Shown piece by piece: positions 1-9,426 of a stretch of DNA of 27,480 bases. The notes below the pieces were generated by a model. It was not told the DNA's origin. It was given only the letters and a program-made list of their open reading frames with translations, and made no database searches. This DNA comes from Basidiobolus heterosporus B8920. Lineage: Eukaryota; Basidiobolomycota; Basidiobolomycetes; Basidiobolales; Basidiobolaceae. Each line of letters opens with the position of its first letter. The first letter of the stretch is position 1. The stretch covers positions 1 through 27,480 of the forward strand of contig JNET01032489.1 of the NCBI GenBank assembly GCA_000697455.1. Reading direction: 5' to 3'. A program made the translations under genes and the position numbers.

Positions 1-1
1 C

Positions 2-970
2 TCAGGCCCAGGAGGTAATGGCGGTGGTGAGGGACCAGGATACGGTGCAGGAGGAAATGGCGGCGATTCTGGCCCTGGATCCGGAGCTGGTGGTAATGGA
101 GGAGCAGGCTCTTATGATACTGGCAACGGTGCTGGAGGAAATGGCAACGGCTCAGGCCCAGGAGGTAATGGTGGTGGTGGTGAGGGACCAGGATATGGAG
201 CTGGCCCAGGTGCTGGAGGTAATGGTGGTGGTGAAGGACCCGGATCCGGAGCTGGTGGCAACGGAGGAGCCGGCTCTTATGATACTGGCAACGGTGCTGG
301 AGGAAATGGCAACGGCTCAGGCCCAGGAGGTAATGGTGGTGGTGAGGGACCAGGTTATGGTGCAGGAGGAAATGGCGGCGGTTCTGGCCCTGGATCTGGA
401 GCTGGTGGTAACGGAGGAGCCGGCTCTTATGATACTGGCAACGGTGCTGGAGGAAATGGTAATGGCTCAGGCCCAGGAGGTAATGGTGGTGGTGAGGGAC
501 CAGGTTATGGAGCTGGCCCAGGTGCTGGAGGTAATGGCAACGGCTCAGGCCCAGGAGGTAATGGTGGTGGTGAGGGGCCAGGATATGGTGCCGGCCCAGG
601 TGCTGGAGGAAACGGTGGTGGTGAAGGACCTGGATCTGGAGCTGGAGCTGGTGGTAACGGAGGAGCAGGCTCTTATGATACTGGCAACGGTGCTGGAAGA
701 AATGGCAATGGCTCAGGCCCCGGAGGTAATGGTGGTGGTGAGGGACCAGGATATGGTGCAGGAGGCAATGGTGGCGGTTCTGGCCCTGGAACTGGCGGCA
801 ATGGATCGGGAGGCGATCAGGATTGCGAGACTGAATCAGGTCCGGGTAATAACGGTAATGGTGCTGGTGGGGGAAACTCAGGCCCTGGCTACGGAGGCCC
901 AGGTAGTGAAGGTACTGGACTTGGAGGGAACATTGGAGGCAATGGAGGCGGAGGAGCGGGATCCTATGAC
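2..970 (+). repeat. Imperfect coding tandem repeat, roughly 150-165 bp period
   Basis: Long near-identical blocks, for example those around 100-200, 265-365 and 415-515, repeat with in-frame length changes. Smaller nested units (CCAGGAGGTAATGGTGGTGG and relatives) recur inside them. All spacings seen are multiples of three, so copy-number changes keep the protein frame. Expect assembly collapse and allele length variation here. Confidence 0.8.
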
Positions 971-988
971 ACTTCCAACCTTCTTTGA
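2..988 (+). CDS. Glycine-rich repeat protein, 5'-truncated
   Basis: The reading frame opens at the window edge at base 2 and runs 328 codons to TGA at 986-988, so the N-terminus is missing. The translation is almost entirely Gly, Asn, Ser, Pro, Ala and Glu, built from modules such as GPGGNGGGEGPGYGAG and GSYDTGNGAGGNGNGS. The SYDTGNG block recurs at about 110, 275, 425 and 671, spaced 165, 150 and 246 bp, and a last degenerate copy (SYDTSN) ends the protein. The only Cys visible lies in a DQDCETES interruption near 823-840. No catalytic domain is visible. Such composition suits an extracellular, wall or matrix protein, but this is inference because any signal peptide is outside the window. 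A second frame stays open across the repeat and encodes a Val/Met/Glu-rich string. I treat it as a shadow, because the Gly-rich frame ends in a unit-matching C-terminus and has codon variation at third positions. Confidence 0.75.
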   Translation, partial: SGPGGNGGGEGPGYGAGGNGGDSGPGSGAGGNGGAGSYDTGNGAGGNGNGSGPGGNGGGGEGPGYGAGPGAGGNGGGEGPGSGAGGNGGAGSYDTGNGAGGNGNGSGPGGNGGGEGPGYGAGGNGGGSGPGSGAGGNGGAGSYDTGNGAGGNGNGSGPGGNGGGEGPGYGAGPGAGGNGNGSGPGGNGGGEGPGYGAGPGAGGNGGGEGPGSGAGAGGNGGAGSYDTGNGAGRNGNGSGPGGNGGGEGPGYGAGGNGGGSGPGTGGNGSGGDQDCETESGPGNNGNGAGGGNSGPGYGGPGSEGTGLGGNIGGNGGGGAGSYDTSNLL

Positions 989-1533
989 GATGGATACTAA
1001 ATCTTTATGTACCTCATTGAATCTACTTCGTGTCTCAATTTGAATTTATCCACCCAATTCTCGTCATTCCCAATTTGTATCGAATATTTCCCAGCTAACT
1101 CATCCCGGAATATATCATAGATATTAATAAAAAAATTGATCTGTTCTAATCCTCTAATACCGCTGTGTGCTTATTTAAATCGGTGGTTTCTAAGGATTTA
1201 CACGTTACTACTTGGACACATACCTACAAAACCTCTTTGGCGTTTGATAAAGTAGGTTTGGGTGATATCTCTTGATGAGCTATTTATTTTAAAGTTAAAT
1301 TAGTGAGCCTCAATGTAGTTACTGGGGTAGATATGATGCTTAAGTATTAACGGAGTTACTGGAGACAAGTTGATGTGGGAGTTCAAATTACATTTGGGGG
1401 ATTAATTGGAAGGTGTGGAGAATATTACAATGTACAAACTGAAAGGACGAAAAGAATATGTGACAAGGGTTATTTTGAGCGATATGTACATAGAATGATT
1501 TGAGTATGCATTAAATGCAGAGGATGTTTTCGG
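989..1533. other. Intergenic, convergent gene ends
   Basis: This AT-rich spacer lies between the 3' ends of the Gly-rich gene (+) and the alpha-arrestin gene (-). AATAAA at 1126-1131, 138 nt past the first stop, is a plausible poly(A) signal for the plus-strand gene. I see no other coding or RNA signal. Confidence 0.5.
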
Positions 1534-2581
1534 TTATGCACTAAACCTATACGGATGGCTCTCAAGGGTGTAGTAACAGGGTGGCGCTTCCAAAGATTGT
1601 TCGTAACATGGTAGTGACTTGGCAACTTTCAATGCTTCCAAGTCAATAAATTGAAGAGATGTTCGAACAATGATTCGCTTTCGAATAGTCTCTCGCTTAA
1701 TGAGAGTGATAACGATATTGAGTTCGTGCTGTACAGTAACATAGTCATTCTCCCGATCGGCAAGAATTTTCTGTGTTCTCTTGTTGGCTGGAAGAACAAT
1801 TGGCTGAACCCACATTTGGCCGCACGATTTGGTATTCCAGTTGCTGGATGTTTCCCTGATCTTAGTTCTTTTACATCTGAGCTTTCCATCTTGAGTTGGG
1901 CATTTTGTTACCTCATAGATTGCTGCTTGAATCTCACTAACTTTCATATCTTCTTTGAAAGAATCAACCCCAATTTGGATAGGGATATCGTCATCGGGGC
2001 TGTACATGATGGATGGTGAAAAGATACAGAAAGCCAATTCTGATTCAAGCTCACCAAATCGAACAAGCGATGGAGATTCCTCAATTTCCGAACTGGGCAA
2101 CGATAGCCGTAGAATCTTTATCTCCTTCGTGTCTTTAAAGTTTTTAGAAAGTCCGCTTCGCTTAGCAACTGTAGTTATGGTGTATCTGATGTGAGAAAGG
2201 GAGGTATACATTGATTCCGGAAGGTCTCCAGAAAGAGGTATCTCGAAGTTGTAGATGTATTGGCCAGGTAAGAAATCCTTAGCCACGTCAATTTTACGTA
2301 AGAACTCCACCTCTTTTTGATAGAATATATCGTTGTTTTGCTTGGAATCTAAGGAATAGGTTAATACACTGCAAATTGCGTTAATCCTAATACTGTGACT
2401 ACTTACTCAAGGTAGATGCTATGCCTTTAAATACAACAGCAATCGATGAGACTTTGGTCCGACTCTGGATATCAAGCGTAACTGAACCTCTCAATAATTG
2501 ACCTGGTGCGGATTCGCTTGTGCCGTTAAGTACGATATTCTCACTTTGGAGACAAAGGTTGATGGAGTTGTTAGACCACAT
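1534..2581 (-). CDS. Alpha-arrestin (ARRDC/ART-type ubiquitin-ligase adaptor)
   Basis: Two exons, 2581..2407 and 2348..1534, encode 329 residues. The intron (2406-2349, 58 nt) has GTAAGT donor and CCTTAG acceptor and keeps phase. Residues 7-150 read as an arrestin N domain (INLCLQSENIVLNG, PGQLLRGSVTLDI, then LPGQYIYNFEIPLSGDLPES). The rest fits an arrestin C domain. The C-terminus carries LPCY (304-307) and PPCY (314-317), the L/PPxY type of motif that in alpha-arrestins recruits WW domains of Rsp5/Nedd4 ligases for endocytosis of plasma-membrane transporters. The ATG at 2581 has A at -3 and directly precedes the first beta-strand. The frame stays open upstream to an in-frame TAA at 2665-2663, so a spliced longer N-terminus cannot be excluded. 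Confidence 0.8.
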
Positions 2582-2662
2582 ATTTAACTTTTCGAGAATA
2601 CCAAGCTGCCAAGGACCATTCTTATATGGCTGATTAAATGAGATGGTGAAGCCGGTCTCAAT

Positions 2663-2695
2663 TTACAGTTTTAATTTGATATAATATTGAGACAT
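2663..2695 (-). promoter_or_regulatory. Ten-codon upstream ORF before the arrestin start
   Basis: ATG at 2695-2693 opens MSQYYIKLKL and closes at TAA 2665-2663, 81 nt before the chosen arrestin ATG and in the same frame. If it lies in the 5' UTR it could lower translation of the main ORF. Transcript extent is unknown. Confidence 0.35.
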
Positions 2696-3029
2696 TTATG
2701 CTTCTTTGGTTATTGTCTATCTAGGATTTGATTCTAGAATGGATCAGTCCTAGAACATATTAGTGTTTGTCCCATTTACAATGCTATATGTTTATATTAG
2801 ACGATATATAGTGACTACAAATGATTCTAGGTGGAACTAATCGATAATATTCAGTGTAACTAAGCCTGATCAAAAATATTTGGTGGGGTTAGCCAGGAAT
2901 CTGGTTTTGAAGTCAGACACAATAGAAGTGTGAAACCGCATTAAACAGTATAAAGGGCTATAGTGGAGTATATATAACTTCTATATTTATTCTATTAAAA
3001 TGGCACATCTAATGATAGCTGGTTTGCGA
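2696..3029. other. Intergenic between two minus-strand genes
   Basis: This is the 5' flank of the arrestin gene and the 3' flank of the HIRIP3-like gene. It is AT-rich and I see no gene. A weak cloverleaf-like patch near 2877-2945 was examined and dropped. Confidence 0.5.
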
Positions 3030-4555
3030 TCATTCTGAGTCACTCTGCTCACTTTGCTCCTCAGCTGACAACACATCCTTCTCATCTACCTCATCGGAGT
3101 CGTCTTCGGAGGATAATTCTGATTCTTGGTCTCCAAGAAAAGAGAAGTCGACCTTATCGCTTGTCTGGAATAGAGGTGATAGTTTAAGAACACATGTATA
3201 TATATCTATTGGTATTGGCATCAGTATCTGGGTACCAACCTCACTCGTAGGTTTATTCGATAGCTGAGTAGTTCTGCGACTGGCTCGCGCGCGTCTTCCG
3301 TATTTTTCATCTTCTTCAATTATATTCTCTTTACTTAGACCTAGATACGAAGCGTGAATTACATTTAATAAACGTCTTATTCAAGCGAAATTATGAACCT
3401 ACTTTCTCTTTCAGCACGTAGCTCACGTGCGGCCTGAATCTTCTTACACTTCTCGATGGTCGGGCGTCCTTTAGGGTGTCATAAACTCGTTGGCTCATTC
3501 GCATTTGAGGTTATAGGGACAGTTGGCTATCTTACCTGACATGCCTAGCTCCGCAAGAATTTCCTTCAGTTTCTTAATTTGGAGCTTTGGCTTGTCTTCA
3601 ATACCTTTGAACTCTCTAAACCTATACCAAAATGGATTTCAACAAGCTATTCAATGGCGGTGTTGCGTAGTAGATATTGTTCTTTACCACATCTTTCTAA
3701 CCCCACACTTCCCGATGTACATTTTTAGGTTTTTGATGGTTTCTTGATCTTTTTCCTGTATAAAACAAATGAAAATCACCGCTGGTGAGTAATTCAGGTA
3801 GTATATAACAACATACGCGTGGATCTTACCGATACAGGCCCGGTGGCTTTTGGAGTAGGGGTGGACTTTTTAGTTGTTGTTTGTTGTTTCTTGGATCGCT
3901 TTTTAGGGGAAATATCCTCAACTTCACTGGCTTCAGATTCTATCGTCTCTTTGGGAATATCTGGATTATTCTTGCAATGACCCTCGCTATCTGAAGTGGA
4001 GACGTGGGAATCCTCAGTCGCAGTTTCTACGGTATTTTCTGGTTGCACAGATTCCTCTTCTTTCTCCTTCTCTTCCTCTTCCTCTTCACTGTCTTCTATT
4101 GTTGCTCCTCTTTTCTTCGGGCGTTTAGGCGTATTTACCTTAGATTCCGAATTTTGGGCTTTACGTTTAGTATCGGGTTTCGTCTTGCTGACCTCTGAGG
4201 TCTCTAAAACCTCCGACTTTACTGATAGAGTTAGAATCTACTCAAGACGTAGTCAAGTATAAAGGTACTGACAGTGATCTGCTCTGCAAGGTCCCGGATA
4301 TACGTTTTCAATTCCGAACTCTCTAGAGCATCTTTTTCTAAGCCGAGATTTACTTGCAAATTATTACGGATTATACGTGGAGTCAGTACGCTTATGTTTT
4401 AAAACCGAACAAGTTTTTAATATAAACAAACGAACTGCAATATCGACTGGAAGATTCAAAGAACCAATTGAACTAACAAACCTTAGGTCGCCATTTCGAA
4501 TGATTTTTTCACACTCTATCTTTAACTTCTCCTTCAAAGCTGTATCCATATTCAT
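3030..4555 (-). CDS. HIRIP3: HIRIP3-like histone-chaperone protein (DEK_C + HIRIP3 C-terminal region)
   Basis: Eight exons on the minus strand: 4555..4482, 4390..4269, 4221..3830, 3755..3688, 3621..3536, 3468..3403, 3340..3240 and 3164..3030. Total 1044 nt, 347 residues; every junction is GT...AG and phase-consistent. Residues 26-63 (VLTPRIIRNNLQVNLG, then LKTYIRDLAEQI) match a DEK_C-type fold. Residues 66-196 are a Lys/Glu/Ser-rich linker. Residues 197-270 (NLKMYIGKCGVRKMW, LKEILAELGMSGRPTIEKCK) follow the pattern of the conserved C-terminal block of animal HIRIP3. The tail is strongly acidic (SSEDDSDEVDE), as expected of a histone-binding segment. HIRIP3 binds histones and the HIRA complex in animals; the same nuclear role here is inference. 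None of its exons exceeds 400 nt and most are under 140, so single-ORF methods would miss it. Confidence 0.75.
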
Positions 4556-5252
4556 GCAATATTTGGTGTAGGTCTAAACAAAAGTGGTAGGGTAAAAACA
4601 TAACATCAGCGCTTGATTTTGCGCCCAACCTACAAACTGAGGTAGGCCCTGAATCGAATCAGATCCCTAATTTTTTGGGATAAATAATCAACATCCTTCC
4701 TATGTCGAAGTGGTTTTAGGTTCGCTAATACCTATGTGTTTAGTACAAAATATAGCAACATAGAGCTATTTAATGGTCCGTTAAGAGTTTGACCACAAGT
4801 AATTCTTTATAGTTCATGGGGATTCACGTAGCGGAGTTCGCTATGCTAACTACGCAGAGTAACACTCATGTGCGTGACTGTTCTAAGGCTATTCATTTCC
4901 ATGAGCCAAATTCAGCAATGGAATTTAAATTTATTTTGATGTGGGAATCCAAATATTCAGTCACTGTTGTGTGAAATTCGGTAGACCAATAGTATGCCGT
5001 ATTCTGTGTTTATCCCTGACGCTTCCACTTTAGAGAGAAAAACAAATGGTTTCGATTAACTACCAGAAATCCCTATTTATCTTGATGTCAGTTCATTGAG
5101 GAGTGAGCCTAGTATTCTTTCGAGTATCAACTTGACCAGCGCACTTCGGTTTATTCAATCGTACCCGTACCCGTATTTGAACTCATACTCCTTAGTTCCT
5201 TCTATACTGCCAGTCTGTTGATAATTCAACTCATTATTTCTTCCTACACACC
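4556..5252. promoter_or_regulatory. Divergent promoter region (HIRIP3-like / CDC27)
   Basis: This 697-bp spacer separates two divergent start codons. TTTTGCGCCC at 4617-4626, about 62 bp upstream of the minus-strand ATG, is one mismatch from an E2F-type TTTSGCGC core. A short repeat, CGTACCCGTACCCGTA, lies near 5160-5175. No clear TATA box and no additional gene are visible. Confidence 0.4.
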
Positions 5253-8205
5253 ATGTCCATATCCTCAGCCGCAGTATCTCAGTTCAAGTCCTTAATATGG
5301 TACCACTTGGACCATGACCTTATAGAAAACGCCACTTTTTTTGCTGAAAGATTACATGCTTATGCGACGTTAGACGAAGAAACACAATACCTTCTTGCCA
5401 AGTGTCTACTCAGAAGTAAAAAGTACCATAGCGCCTATCATGTTTTACGTAATCCACAAACGTTCTCAGGAAAATTCCTCCTCGCCAAATGCTGCATATC
5501 CATAGAAAAGCTAGAAGAGGCCGAGAGGTTGCTCCTTTCACTTTTGGAAGACGAGAGCATCACATACGAAAAATTCAATCTAGGTGAGTCCAGGGAACAT
5601 CATGTTGATGTGTCGAAATAGCTTTATTAACCAGTTGGTTCATTTATCAGATACCATTGATCATCGAAATCGGTTCAATGGTCCCGATCAAAGTGTGGTT
5701 TGTTTTAATCTTGGATTAGTGTACAGGTAGCCGATCACTTTATCTCTCCATATTTTGATCCTTTTCACTTTGATCCCTCTCACCAACATCAATAATCATC
5801 AATAGAAAACTGGAGCGTCAAGCAGATGCCGAGAGGCAATTTTCCAAATGTCTTGAGCTCAATCCATTTCATTGGGCCGCTTTCGAGAATGTGTGCTCTA
5901 TCAAAAAGGGTACGTCGATACTTTAACTGATGATTATAACACGGAACGATGATACTAACACCTAACCCTAATCTAGGGACTGACATAGATATCAACTCCG
6001 TCATCGATTTGAATAAAGCCTTTCAAATACTCAACCAGGAAACGAGTAAACTGGAACAAGGGAGTGTGATACCCGCAGGACAAACTAAACCACACATCAA
6101 AGGGCCCACAATACTCAAACAAAGAATTCCGATACCCAAGGCGGTGTCCAAAAACCCTCTACGATCCAGGTTGGTGGTATTTTTACTTTTCCTAGCCTCA
6201 GTTTGATCCTAACTTATTCATTCTCTCTATTAAGTACGACAACAATTCGACCAAGCAGTCAAATCCTTTCTCGTAGTGTTTCTACCGAATCCAGTTTACG
6301 GAAACCTACACTCCAAAATCCCATATCTCTTCGCACCAAGCAGGAGGCGAACTCGAACACTGTCAAAAAGGTATAGACTCTCTTTCCTTCGAAGCTCACA
6401 CAGGCCAAACTAACATGTTGTATCTAGAACCCTAGCATTAGCAAAAACAAGTCCGGGACGTTGCCACCCAACAATGTAGTTGGATTAAGGACCAGAAAAA
6501 TAGTCACCTCTGTCCTGGCAAATCCATCAGCTTCTCCTACCAAAACTAGACAAACTACCGAACTATCCAAGCTCATGAAGAGCACCGCGATGAATACACA
6601 CAAAGTAAACAACATGAAGCATTACCTTGTATGTCTATTGAATACTCAACTGTTTATTCCAGGGCACCGATATGCTCACTGCTGCGCAGAGAACTAAGCG
6701 AATTCGCTTCGAGGCCGACAAACTTCTGGAAAATGTAGACATCGGGAAGAAAGTCAAAGTTGAAACGGTATTCCAGAGCCATTAGCATTTGATAGTCGAA
6801 ACATTTTATTAATATTTGACTACTCTCAGATCATTCCAGCTGAAGACGATAAACGCAATAGAAGCAGTCTTACCAACTTTGGCAAATCACAAAGCATGAG
6901 CCAGGAAATTCATGACAAAAGAAGAGGCACCGAGATCATTGTCAAATTGTTACGCCAGATTGGACAATCCCTCCTGCATTTACAGAGCTATAGCTGTGCT
7001 AAAGCTTTGGAAGCATTCTCTTTGCTTCCTACCTCCCAGTTTAATACGGGATGGGTGCTTGCCCGTGTTGGAAAAGCTTACTTTGAGCTAGCTAGATACA
7101 AAGAGGTATGAAGATATGTTCACATCTCAACGCTGTTCTTCACCTCACAATCCCTACCCTCCTAGGCTGAAGAAAAATTCGAGCAAATGAGACTTCTTGA
7201 ACCTTATCGTTTAAGTGGCCTTGAGATTTACGCAACTACTTTGTGGCACCTGCGAAAAGAAGTAAACCTCAGTCACCTTAGTCATGAATTAATGGCCATG
7301 GATAGAGAATCCCCACAATCCTGGTTTGCCATAGGAAACTGTTATAGCTTGAAACAAGAGCATCAATCGGCCATTCGATGCTTCAAACGAGCCATTCAAT
7401 TAGATCCAACCATGGCTTATGGCCATACTCTGTGTGGACACGAATGCATTGCGGTGGAAGAATATGATAATGCCATGATTCATTTCAGAAGTGCGCTACG
7501 CTTGGATCCCAATCACTACAATGCCTGGTACAGTCCATTCAATACAACCGCAACCAATCCCCTTTCACTCAACTCCATATTTAGGTACGGTATGGGAATC
7601 ATCGCATTGAAAACCGACAAAGTGCCCACTGCCAAGTACTACTTTTCCAAAGCAGTAGGGATCAACCCCACAAATAATGTCCTTCTCTGTTGTGTTGGCA
7701 CAGTAAGTCCTAGCAAATCCTCCATGTATGCGAATCAACGTATTCTTAGCTATTTTGACTTGGATTTTCTTAGGTTCTAGAGAAATCTGGGAAATTATCT
7801 GAAGCATTACGGTGGTATCAAGCCGCTCAGAAATCCAATCCAGAAAGCCCCTTTCCTAAGCTCAAGATAGCCAAAGCATTGATGGCTCTTGGAAGATGTG
7901 AGGTAACCGCGTGATTTCTAACTGACATTGGAATAGTGATTCGATGCTGACGCTCTTAATAGGAAGCATTGCCTCTCTTCGAACATCTCAAGGAGGTGTA
8001 TCCTCAAGAAGCTGGTATTCGCTACATGATAGGCCAAGCACTCAAAAAATTAGGAAACACTTCGGATGCATTGATGGAATTCACCAAAGCACTTGATATG
8101 GATTGCAAGAATACCAACATCATAAGGAACGCCATAGACACTCTTCCCTTATCGGAGGCTGATATAGGGACCAAGCATGAAGATGGGATGATAAAGGCAT
8201 TTTAA
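5253..8205 (+). CDS. CDC27: APC/C subunit 3 (Cdc27), TPR scaffold
   Basis: Twelve exons: 5253..5583, 5651..5726, 5806..5909, 5977..6169, 6235..6370, 6428..6628, 6663..6767, 6830..7105, 7166..7527, 7585..7702, 7774..7902 and 7963..8205. Total 2274 nt, 757 residues, close to the usual family length. Residues 1-165 are the N-terminal APC3 TPR block (FLLAKCCISIEKLEEAERLL, LGLVYRKLERQADAERQFSK). Residues about 166-400 are a basic low-complexity linker. Residues about 405-745 are the C-terminal TPR superhelix with diagnostic strings CFKRAIQLDPTMAYGHTLCG and LDPNHYNAWYGMGIIALKTD. Cdc27 dimers bind the C-box and IR tail of Cdc20/Cdh1 and Apc10 in the anaphase-promoting complex. Stop is TAA 8203-8205. 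The start ATG at 5253 follows ACACC and is the first in frame. Confidence 0.93.
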
Positions 8206-9426
8206 CATGTAGATTCGACTGTTTATATATTGCTTCCCTACCTGACATTGTTTATACATTCGTTTCATCGCCGGTATTCAATGGTCCAAGCACCTTCGGA
8301 ACTAGCCATTCTTTCCCTTGTGCATATTACCTACTCTGTCGCGAAGTAGATCCCCACGTGTTGTACGATATAGACCTCTCGAACGGCATCATAGGCACTA
8401 ATAAACTATGCTGTCAGCACACACGCAATAGATCCATCAAAGGGTGGCTTGTTTAGTTGGAGTATTCTAGCCTTGTTGCATTAATAGTATCTGTGACACA
8501 ATTCTCAACTGCCTACATCATCATCTGGGTAAGCCTTATTTGGTAAATTATTGACTAACCCAAGTGGGTTTGGCGGTTGGAAGGCGCATTGCTAAATTGA
8601 ACCACTCTGATGAAACGCGAATTATGCTATTCTGGCTTTCAGATATGCTCGGCACATCTGGCCAATCATACGTGGCTAATTTAATGACTAATGTCAGGCA
8701 CTAACAACGTAGGAGTTGAAGATTGCCGTCGGTTTAGTAGCTTCAAGCAGTAGATCCAAGGAATTTCATTATTTCCACAGAGATCTATGACATGCATGAA
8801 TTCAACATCAATTAAGGGATCAACACCTGCAACGAAGGCAGAAGAGTGGTCTCAAAAGGGTCACTGCTCCCTTTAGCGGTTCCACTGACTCGAAAATCCT
8901 ACCAGTTAAAGAATTATGATCGAGCAAATCATATGCAGGGCTATTTTGGCTGTACAATCGAGTATTTTGTTGAGGGCTATTGAACAGATGCTGGAATTAT
9001 AGGGACAATCAGATGCATCATTGCAGCCCATCTCTAACTGTTTCTTTGGGACCGGATTCTAATGTAATGTGTGATAGATAATATGTGATAGATTCTCTTT
9101 CCCTACATCGTTTCTGCTCGAACCTAGTCACATTAAGCTTAAAGTACATCTCAACTGTGCTGATCATGGCTTTGCTATAATGACCCTACGAGACCCAACC
9201 AATCAGACGTGTCATTATCTCTATTATTTGGCGGAATATAATCACCCATCGGCAAACCCCGATTTTTCCCTGAAAGCCTATGATTTCCTATTTACAGGGA
9301 TAATTTATCCTATTTCCAGAGTGATCAAGAGCACGAAGTGTACCAGTTCGGATTCTCTATATATAATGGCCGGAAGTCAAAGGTAGATGTACCGCCCCCT
9401 TCTAAACCACTTCTTCTCAAAGTCCG
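8206..9426. other. Gene-poor spacer upstream of chitin deacetylase
   Basis: About 1.2 kb with no supportable gene. A 68-codon plus-strand ORF at 9180-9386 shows no domain and overlaps the likely promoter. TGTGATAGAT is directly repeated near 9069-9090. The end holds the TATA box listed separately. Confidence 0.5.
9358..9366 (+). promoter_or_regulatory. TATA box of the chitin deacetylase gene
   Basis: TATATATAA lies 60 nt upstream of the ATG at 9427 in a locally AT-rich patch. The position is suitable for a core promoter with a short 5' UTR. Confidence 0.5.

Noticed and set aside
18-1043. Long Val/Met/Glu-rich plus-strand ORF over the repeat
   Set aside because: It is the off-frame reading of the Gly-rich repeat; its codons follow repeat periodicity and the last part past 988 is non-repetitive UTR-like sequence.
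2877-2945. Possible tRNA-like fold
   Set aside because: An anticodon-stem-like pairing exists, but the loop has 8 nt, no T-arm GTTCRANNC and no acceptor stem were found.
3996-4262. Ser/Phe-rich plus-strand ORFs
   Set aside because: Antisense shadow of the Glu/Lys-rich linker exon of the HIRIP3-like gene.
9180-9386. 68-codon plus-strand ORF upstream of chitin deacetylase
   Set aside because: It overlaps the TATA box and core promoter and has no family resemblance.
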